Shown: piece by piece, positions 1 through 5,404 of the stretch
Numbering within the stretch: the stretch's first letter is position 1
Layout: every line of letters begins with the position of its first letter
Source: Candidatus Wallbacteria bacterium
GTDB lineage: Bacteria > Muiribacteriota > UBA6191 > JACPRK01
Direction of reading: 5' to 3'
DNA: 8,745 bases
Assembly: GCA_016199905.1 (NCBI GenBank)
Contig: JACQFU010000050.1
Coordinates: 1-8,745 of the forward strand
The notes under the pieces: generated by a model
Told to the model about the DNA's origin: nothing
Database searches by the model: none
Seen by the model: the letters and a program-made list of their open reading frames with translations, nothing else
Position numbers and translations under genes: made by a program

Positions 1-466
1 GTTTGCCATGCTTTTCTACGAAGTACCAGTGCCAGAGAAGCACCTGGTGGTAGGCTTCGCGCCCCTCCGCCCGGAACTTGCCGGTAGAGTCGTAGATCTT
101 GAAGTGCGGGATCGCCGAAAGCCCGTACTGCTGGGCCACGGGCGAGTCGAAATCGGCGCCCACGACGCCTTCGCGGTTGATGTCGATCTTCCTCAGGACG
201 AAGTCCGGGTACTCGCGCGCCAGCCTCTCGACCGTCGGCGTCGAGGTGGCGCAAGACGGGCACCAGTGACTGAAGAACTCGAAGATCGTCACCTTGCCCG
301 GGACCAGATTCGCGCTCAGATCGATGCGATCGGCCTTGCCGATGACCGACACCGGTTCCGGCGCCTCGCCGGCCGATGCCGTCCAGGCCAACGCCGGAAA
401 CAGGAGGAGTCCGAAGATCGTGCCACGCACCAGGGCAACAGTAGACGGTGGCCGTGGTCCGCGCAA
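1..466 (-). CDS. Secreted thioredoxin-fold protein, WCPSC active site (partial at C-terminus)
   Basis: This is a thiol:disulfide oxidoreductase-like protein; 155 residues are visible and the frame runs off the window without a stop. A hydrophobic stretch (FGLLLFPALAW, about residues 18-28) followed by TASA-GE is a plausible signal peptide. The active site is W68-C69-P70-S71-C72, preceded by a beta strand (VTIFEFFSHW). Downstream, AIPHFKIYD supplies the cis-proline loop of thioredoxin folds. No ATG start exists in frame. I chose TTG at 466, which has a weak GGA upstream; GTG at 430 also leaves a complete signal peptide and is equally possible. The gene starts 45 bp after the second cytochrome gene on the same strand, so the three are probably one transcript. 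Periplasmic proteins of this type (CcmG/ResA class) reduce CxxCH cysteines before haem attachment. That role here is inferred from context; a general periplasmic thioredoxin remains possible. Confidence 0.85.
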   Translation of the reverse strand, partial: MRGPRPPSTVALVRGTIFGLLLFPALAWTASAGEAPEPVSVIGKADRIDLSANLVPGKVTIFEFFSHWCPSCATSTPTVERLAREYPDFVLRKIDINREGVVGADFDSPVAQQYGLSAIPHFKIYDSTGKFRAEGREAYHQVLLWHWYFVEKHGK

Positions 467-511
467 GTCATCCGCGAACCGAGGAGGTGCTTGCCTCAAA
501 CGGGCTCTTGT

Positions 512-1936
512 TCAGCGCCGCCGGTGCTCGATTCGGGCTTGGTAGGACTCGAGCTCGAAGCGGGGGCTGTTGTCGGCATCGTGGCACGAGATACAGGTGG
601 TCCTCGCATCCCAGGGCGTGTGCCGGGTCGGCTGCTCGGCGTGGCTGGCCGAAGGTCCGTGGCAGCTCTCGCAACCGACGGCGCGCAAGGTCGACGAGGC
701 CGAGGGCCGGGCGAAACCTCCGGGATAGCCGTAGCAGGTGGAGTGGCAGCGGAGGCACTGCGGGTCGTTCACCAGGCCGTCTCTGGCGAGGGCCCCGCCC
801 GCCTCGGAATGACGTGAAGCGAGCCAGGCAGCGGCCGCCTCGGAGTGGCAGGGAATGCACCGATCCGAGCCTGCAACGAAGAGACCCGGAATGGCGCGCA
901 GCCGGGGCATGAACGGGGTCTCGCCAGGTTCCATGTCCTTCGCCGCCAGGACTTTCCTGTAACCGTCGACGAGCTGCAGCACGGGTTCGGGTTCCGGGAG
1001 GCCCTCCACCAGATCGCGAAGCGCGCCTGTCCAACGAACGGGCCCTCCCGGTTCCGCCGGAGGTTTTACGCGCAGAACCACAGCCCGCCTGCCCTGGTCC
1101 GTCGCGGCCGCCACCACTGTCCTTCCGTGCAGCGCGGGCGGGTAAGGGTGCCCGGTCGGTCCGCCCAGGAAGAGATCGACCTGAGGAAACTCCGCTGCGA
1201 GCGCGAGCAGTTGCGGCAGGTCGACGTACGCCAGGACGACGAGCACTTCGCACTCGTGGCGCAATCCGGGCAACAGCTCCCGGAGAGCGCTTCTGGCGTC
1301 ACGCACCTCGACGCCCCGTACAGGCCCCCCCGCCGGGGCAGTGGTGATGCCGGTGATGCCGACATCGCATCCCGCAATCCTCAGCAGGATTCTTCGCTGG
1401 GAAAACGGCGGCATCTCGGTAGCCTGAGCGTTGGCCGAGACAAAGGGGATGCCGATGTCGTGATCCAAGGTTCGAAGGGTTCCGGCTTCCAGCGCCACTT
1501 CAGGAGCGCCCAGGTTGTGAGCCGCGATCCCGAGCAGCGCCTCCGCGCGGAAAATGTGCTCCATCTCGATCCGATCGTAGGGGAGGTTGCCGGAAACGGC
1601 GCCGCCTGCGTCCAGGGCCAACAGCGGCCCGGATTCACGGAGCTTGGCCGCAAGTCCGGCGCGACGCGGCAGCCCTCCCAGCCGAGTGCCGGGGCTGCCC
1701 AAAGGCAGGAAGCATCCGGCCGTGTCGCCCGTGAGCAGCACTGAGAACCCGTCCTTCCGCGCGGTCTCCTCGTGGACATGCCACAGCGCGGCGGCCAGAA
1801 GCAGCAGTCCGGTCACGAGGCCGACCGGCAGCCAGCGCTCCAGTTTCTCGCGGATGCCGCCGCTCGCGCCCTCGCCGGAGCCGCCTTCTTCCGCGGCCGC
1901 ACCGCGGCGTCCGCGTTCTTTCTGACGTCGCCCCAT
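512..1936 (-). CDS. UshA-like (degenerate) domain fused to tetrahaem cytochrome c, downstream paralogue
   Basis: This 474-residue protein has three parts. A charged N-terminus and one hydrophobic helix (about 36-52, no clear cleavage site) suggest an inner-membrane anchor facing the periplasm. Residues about 65-300 resemble the 5'-nucleotidase/UshA metallophosphoesterase domain: DTAG at 71-74, LGGLPRRAG at 86-94, LDAGG at 108-112, PFVSAN at 164-169, LGGPTG at 257-262. The family's usual DTHG, DAGD, GNHE and GGHTH metal motifs are altered, so phosphatase activity is unlikely. The C-terminal domain has four c-type haem sites: CIPCH 360-364, CLRCH 394-398, CESCH 422-426 and CISCH 448-452. Their context (SRH after the first, PGGF, VGCESCHGP) matches the cytochrome c554-like multihaem family, so electron transfer is the likely role; the partner is unknown. 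It lies 39 bp after its paralogue, with matching haem spacing. No clear ribosome-binding site is seen before the ATG. Confidence 0.9.
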   Translation of the reverse strand: MGRRQKERGRRGAAAEEGGSGEGASGGIREKLERWLPVGLVTGLLLLAAALWHVHEETARKDGFSVLLTGDTAGCFLPLGSPGTRLGGLPRRAGLAAKLRESGPLLALDAGGAVSGNLPYDRIEMEHIFRAEALLGIAAHNLGAPEVALEAGTLRTLDHDIGIPFVSANAQATEMPPFSQRRILLRIAGCDVGITGITTAPAGGPVRGVEVRDARSALRELLPGLRHECEVLVVLAYVDLPQLLALAAEFPQVDLFLGGPTGHPYPPALHGRTVVAAATDQGRRAVVLRVKPPAEPGGPVRWTGALRDLVEGLPEPEPVLQLVDGYRKVLAAKDMEPGETPFMPRLRAIPGLFVAGSDRCIPCHSEAAAAWLASRHSEAGGALARDGLVNDPQCLRCHSTCYGYPGGFARPSASSTLRAVGCESCHGPSASHAEQPTRHTPWDARTTCISCHDADNSPRFELESYQARIEHRRR

Positions 1937-1975
1937 CAGCCCGAGAGCATATACCTGCTACCAGCCCCCTGACAC

Positions 1976-3307
1976 CTAGTGCGCGATCCTCTTGAACCAG
2001 CTCTCGTAGCTGAACCCCGGGCTGTTCTCCTCGTCGTGACAGGCGGCGCAGGCCTCGCGGGCAGTCCACGCGGTGGGCGTTCCCGGATGGTTCGCGTGAG
2101 CTTCCGACGGACCGTGGCAGCTCTCGCATCCCACGTCGTTGCGCGGGCCTGCCTGACTTGGCTGGCCGAAGCCTCCGGGAAATCCGTAGCAGGTCGTATG
2201 GCACTGAAGGCAGTACGGATCGCGCGAAAACCCCACGTCCCCGAGCGCAGCCGTCGCCTCGGCGTGACGCGATTTCAGCCACGTCTGGGCGGCGGCCGGG
2301 TGGCAGGTCACGCAGCGGTCCAGTCCGGTTGCGAAGAAACCGTCCGGCAGGTCAGGGCCCAGCCGCGGCGCGAACGGTGTCTTGTCCGGCGGGAAGTTGC
2401 GCCACTTCAACTCGCGCTGGAAGTCCCGCACGATTTCCAAGACTGGCTCGGACTCGCGCATCCCCTCTACCAGCTCTTGAAACGAGCCCGTCCAGCTCAC
2501 TCGGCGCCCGCGCGTCTCCGGCGGTTTGACGTGCAGAACTGTCGCCGAACGGCCCTGGGCCGCCCCGGAGGCGATCACCTTGCGGCCCTGACGAGACGGC
2601 GGCAAGGGTTTGCCCGTCGGCCCTCCCAGCACGAGATCGGCCTCGGGAAGCTGAGAGGCCAGGAGCTTCAGGGACGCGGATTCGAGATAGGCAAGCACGA
2701 TGATGACGTCGCTACGCCGCCGCAGCTCGGGCAACACTTCCATCAACGCTTGCCGGGGATCGTCGACCCGCAGGCCCTCGCCGGGGCCGGATGGGGGCGG
2801 CGCGGTGACCCCGGTGATGCCGAGGGTGTAGCCGGCCAGGTCCGTGACCAGGGAGCGCTGGCCGAACAGCTTGCCCCCGACAATCCGGACGTTGGCGGAG
2901 ACAAACGGCACCTTGAGGTCGTGTGCCATCTGTCGCAGGACGCCGGCGCCGAGCCCTACCTCGGGAGCGCCCAGGTTGTGCGCGGCTATGCCGGTGAGCA
3001 TCTCCGCTCGAAGGATGTACTCGAACGCGGTGAGCTCATACGGCAGCAGGCCCGACGGCGCGCCGCCGGCGTCGAGCACCAGCACCGGTCCGCGCTTGCG
3101 CAACCCTTCCATGAGCCCGGCCCGTCGCGGCAGTCCGCCCAGCTCGTTGCGGGAAGTTTCGCACGGCACCAGAACTCCGCCGGTATCGGCGGTGAGAACG
3201 ACGGCGAAACCCTTCTCGCGGGCCGCCTCGTTTCGTAGCGATCGGACCTGGGCCAGGACCAGCAGCAGCGCTGTCAGCGCCACAGCTCCTCGGGCTCTCC
3301 AGCTCAC
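1976..3307 (-). CDS. UshA-like (degenerate) domain fused to tetrahaem cytochrome c, upstream paralogue
   Basis: This 443-residue protein is the first gene of the minus-strand unit. It starts at a GTG with no ATG upstream in frame. The short basic N-terminus (RAR) and hydrophobic residues 8-19 form a signal peptide or membrane anchor. The middle part resembles the 5'-nucleotidase/UshA fold (LTADTGG at 38-44, PCE at 48-50, LGGLPRRAG, LDAGG, PFVSAN, LGGPTG), but as in its paralogue most metal-binding residues are missing; the first Asp (D41) is retained. Four haem-binding sites follow: CVTCH 332-336, CLQCH 366-370, CESCH 394-398 and CAACH 420-424. Gaps between them are 29, 23 and 21 residues, exactly as in the downstream gene, which points to tandem duplication. 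It is likely a periplasmic, membrane-tethered electron carrier; substrate and partners cannot be read from sequence. Confidence 0.9.
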   Translation of the reverse strand: MSWRARGAVALTALLLVLAQVRSLRNEAAREKGFAVVLTADTGGVLVPCETSRNELGGLPRRAGLMEGLRKRGPVLVLDAGGAPSGLLPYELTAFEYILRAEMLTGIAAHNLGAPEVGLGAGVLRQMAHDLKVPFVSANVRIVGGKLFGQRSLVTDLAGYTLGITGVTAPPPSGPGEGLRVDDPRQALMEVLPELRRRSDVIIVLAYLESASLKLLASQLPEADLVLGGPTGKPLPPSRQGRKVIASGAAQGRSATVLHVKPPETRGRRVSWTGSFQELVEGMRESEPVLEIVRDFQRELKWRNFPPDKTPFAPRLGPDLPDGFFATGLDRCVTCHPAAAQTWLKSRHAEATAALGDVGFSRDPYCLQCHTTCYGFPGGFGQPSQAGPRNDVGCESCHGPSEAHANHPGTPTAWTAREACAACHDEENSPGFSYESWFKRIAH

Positions 3308-3324
3308 GGGAGCAGGATACTCCC
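3308..3324 (-). promoter_or_regulatory. Small inverted repeat touching the GTG start of the first cytochrome gene
   Basis: GGGAG (3308-3312) and CTCCC (3320-3324) are perfect complements around a 7-nt loop. In the minus-strand mRNA the hairpin ends immediately before GTG 3307, and the only purine-rich Shine-Dalgarno-like stretch (GGGAG) is in its 5' arm, 12 nt from the start. It could dampen translation, but a 5-bp stem is short and may be chance in GC-rich DNA. Confidence 0.3.
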
Positions 3325-3371
3325 AGGTAACTCCTGCCCCCCGCGCTCCGTAGTATGGAATGACGCACCGC

Positions 3372-3390
3372 TCATGCCGAAATCATGCCG
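3372..3390. repeat. Two direct repeats TCATGCCG, 11 bp apart, upstream of the -35 box
   Basis: TCATGCCG occurs at 3372-3379 and 3383-3390, one helical turn apart. A partial third copy, TCATG at 3396-3400, overlaps the -35 hexamer. Placement directly beside the forward promoter and inside the presumed leader of the divergent cytochrome transcript is what an operator for a dimeric regulator would look like. No regulator gene is visible in the window. Confidence 0.4.
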
Positions 3391-3392
3391 GA

Positions 3393-3421
3393 TTGTCATG
3401 TCCCGTAAGCGTCATTATACT
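3393..3421 (+). promoter_or_regulatory. Sigma-70-type promoter for the glycine-zipper gene
   Basis: The -35 box TTGTCA (3393-3398, 5 of 6 to consensus) is separated by 17 bp from the -10 box TATACT (3416-3421, 5 of 6). Transcription would begin near 3428, giving a leader of about 30 nt before GTG 3459. This excludes the ATG at 3360 as the start of the downstream gene. Confidence 0.7.
3414..3419 (-). promoter_or_regulatory. Perfect TATAAT -10 box for the divergent cytochrome unit
   Basis: Read on the minus strand, 3419 to 3414 is TATAAT, overlapping the forward -10 box by four bases. No good -35 hexamer is seen 16-18 bp upstream, so strength is uncertain. A start near 3407 would give a leader of about 100 nt before GTG 3307, containing the direct repeats and the small hairpin. 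Confidence 0.45.
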
Positions 3422-3458
3422 TTTTGCTGAGCTGAAAAGAGGCGACTCCCGAAAGCCC

Positions 3459-5195
3459 GTGCCACGACTGAACAAAATAGCCGTCCGACAGGTCGCGATC
3501 GTCGTATTGATCAGCTTCCTGTCGTCGCTTGCGGCCCCGATCGCGATGGCCCAGGACTACGGCGATGGCGGGGCGGCCGCCGGTCGAGGCGAGGCCCAGT
3601 TCAGCCCGCAGGACGACCAGGAGTTCGCAGGCGACGTCGCCGGACGGGTCGCGCTCAAGCAAGACCTCGAGAAGCGGTGGGCCGACGCGGCCGCGCGCAG
3701 TCAGTCGGCTCGAGCGCGCTTGCAGCAACTGCAGACGGCGCAACCGCCGGCCGGAGCGGACCCCAACGTTTGGTACGCCCAGCGCGACAAGGAAGTCCAG
3801 CGGTTGCAGGAATACGTCATCTCCAGCGACCGCAACATCGGCGATTTCCGGCGCAACTTGGGCAACGTCTACTCGCAGATCGACAAGGACAAGCAGCGCC
3901 TCTACTCGGTGCGCGACGACGGGCTGCGGCAGGATCTGGGTACCTTGCTCGGGGTCGGCGGGATGGCTGCCATCCCGCTCCACGCGCGGCCCAGCATCGG
4001 CAACCTCTCGGGCGCGATCAAACGCTCCTACCAGGGAAGCCAGCTCAACGGGATCGGTGGCAAGATCTCCGACGCGCAGGCCCGCAGCGCGGCCATGGGC
4101 GAGAAGCTCTCGAACATGCAGGCGCCGACCAAGAACACCTGGAGCGTTGTCGAGGAGAACGGGCGGGTCTACACCAAGGGCGTCGACGGAACTCTCAAGG
4201 ACATGGGGCCGGCCACGACCAAGGCCGCCGACGGCACCGAGATCAAGAACGATTCGGCCTTCCGCAAGGGCGAGTACTACAACGAGCTCTACGGCACCAA
4301 GTCGGCGATCCAGAACCAGATCGACACGCTGAAGTTCAATCGCGACCGCGCCTCGACGGCGAAGGGCAAGGAAGCGCTCGACCAGAAGATCACCGACCTG
4401 GAGGGCAAGAAGACCCAGCTCGAGAAGGACATCTCGGAGTACGACTCGAGCCACCCCAGCGCCGGTGGCCAGCTCAAGAACCTGGCCATGGGCGCCGCCA
4501 AGTGGGCCGCCTTCGGTGCCGGCCTGACGGTCGCGTCGAACGCGATCCAGCAGCTCACGGCCAACGGCTGGGACCCCGCCCGGATCGACTGGGGCGCTGC
4601 GATAGCGCCGTTGAAGACCGCCGAGTTCTGGGGCGGGACTGCCGGCAGCTTCGGCGTATCGATGCTGGCCAGCGCGCTCATCCCGGGCGGCGCCTTCGTC
4701 AAGACGTTCACCGCGATTGCCGGCGCGGCCGTCGGGTGGCAGCTAGGCAGCGGCAACCTGTTCCACACGGACTGGACGGACCTGATCACCGGTTCGGTCG
4801 GCGCCACCGTCGGCACGCTGATCGGCACAGCCCTCGGCGGACCGATCGGCGCCTTCATCGGCGGTATCGTCGGCCAGTACGCTGCGACCTGGATTCTCGG
4901 CAAAGTGCGCGAGTGGCTGGAGGCGAGATCGGAAACAACCGATCCGCGCTCCAACGGCAACTACCCGAATGCCTCCGACCCGCCAGGCTACAACCGTCCG
5001 CAAATCGACCAGAGCGCCGTCCCCGGATACCGTGGCAGCGATCCCGGCGAGCTGAAGGCCAGGATGGATCAAGCGTATATGCAGATGATGCAGTACTCGC
5101 GCGATTCGAGTCAGATGGAGAAGTTCGATCGCAGCCGTCGCGAGTACATGACGCTCAAGGCCCAACTCGAGCAGATGCAGCGGTCGGCGCAGTGA
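3459..5195 (+). CDS. Exported coiled-coil protein with glycine-zipper membrane hairpin, function unknown
   Basis: I do not recognise this 578-residue protein. The GTG start at 3459 is chosen because it lies after the predicted transcription start and yields a clean signal peptide: basic MPRLNKIAVR, a hydrophobic core, and cleavage after AMA at residue 31. A longer frame from ATG 3360 would bury the signal. The mature N-terminal half is charged and helical with coiled-coil-like heptads (about 62-90, 107-153 and 282-327). Three Gly/Ala-rich hydrophobic segments follow (about 338-365, 388-430, 440-483). The last has seven glycines at exact four-residue steps (448, 452, 456, 460, 464, 468, 472), a glycine zipper that favours tight packing of membrane helices. 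The tail is Pro/Asn-rich, then a final Met/Gln-rich helix. It overlaps the lipoprotein gene downstream. An envelope-associated, possibly oligomeric or pore-like role is inference. There is no strong Shine-Dalgarno; AGAGG lies 16 nt upstream. Confidence 0.85.
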   Translation: MPRLNKIAVRQVAIVVLISFLSSLAAPIAMAQDYGDGGAAAGRGEAQFSPQDDQEFAGDVAGRVALKQDLEKRWADAAARSQSARARLQQLQTAQPPAGADPNVWYAQRDKEVQRLQEYVISSDRNIGDFRRNLGNVYSQIDKDKQRLYSVRDDGLRQDLGTLLGVGGMAAIPLHARPSIGNLSGAIKRSYQGSQLNGIGGKISDAQARSAAMGEKLSNMQAPTKNTWSVVEENGRVYTKGVDGTLKDMGPATTKAADGTEIKNDSAFRKGEYYNELYGTKSAIQNQIDTLKFNRDRASTAKGKEALDQKITDLEGKKTQLEKDISEYDSSHPSAGGQLKNLAMGAAKWAAFGAGLTVASNAIQQLTANGWDPARIDWGAAIAPLKTAEFWGGTAGSFGVSMLASALIPGGAFVKTFTAIAGAAVGWQLGSGNLFHTDWTDLITGSVGATVGTLIGTALGGPIGAFIGGIVGQYAATWILGKVREWLEARSETTDPRSNGNYPNASDPPGYNRPQIDQSAVPGYRGSDPGELKARMDQAYMQMMQYSRDSSQMEKFDRSRREYMTLKAQLEQMQRSAQ

Positions 5196-5404
5196 AGGCT
5201 CACGTCATTCCGCTGTTCCTCGGTGGGTCGCTCCTGGCGCTCATGGGTGCGTGCGCGGCCCGCTCGGAGGCGGCGTCTGCAAGCGCGGGCGCCAGCGCGC
5301 CGACCACGTCGGCCTCCGGCGAGGAGGAAGAGTACTTCCCGCCCGACGCGACCTCCGAAGAACACTCCGCCGAGACGACCGCGTCCACGACGGATTCGCG
5401 CTAG
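5192..5404 (+). CDS. Small predicted lipoprotein (70 aa), Ser/Ala/Glu-rich
   Basis: This gene starts at GTG 5192 inside the stop region of the preceding gene; the shared GTGA gives a 4-bp overlap typical of translational coupling, and no separate Shine-Dalgarno is evident. The protein begins MKAHVIPLFLGGSLLALMGAC. Lys2, a hydrophobic core and C21 fit a lipoprotein signal, although the lipobox (MGAC) is slightly off consensus with Met at -3. The remaining 49 residues are low complexity, rich in Ala, Ser, Thr and Glu with an acidic EEEEYFPP patch, and probably disordered. Lipidation would place it on the periplasmic side of a membrane. Coupling suggests it works with the glycine-zipper protein. 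No known family is recognised. Confidence 0.7.
   Translation: MKAHVIPLFLGGSLLALMGACAARSEAASASAGASAPTTSASGEEEEYFPPDATSEEHSAETTASTTDSR

Noticed and set aside
1937..1975. Possible separate promoter between the two cytochrome genes
   Set aside because: The 39-bp gap has no convincing -35/-10 pair on the minus strand, so read-through from the upstream gene is simpler.
1979..3238. A 419-codon plus-strand frame opposite the first cytochrome gene
   Set aside because: The minus strand encodes four CxxCH haem sites and a conserved paralogue; the plus-strand product looks like a shadow.
3360..3458. N-terminal extension of the glycine-zipper protein from ATG 3360
   Set aside because: The predicted promoter lies inside this stretch, and the added 33 residues would sit in front of an otherwise perfect signal peptide.
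3677..5191. A 505-codon open stretch in another plus frame inside the glycine-zipper gene, leading into the lipoprotein
   Set aside because: Its composition (Arg, Gly, Gln and Pro rich) is that of a shifted frame of a GC-rich gene. Only the part after GTG 5192 has a credible signal and composition.
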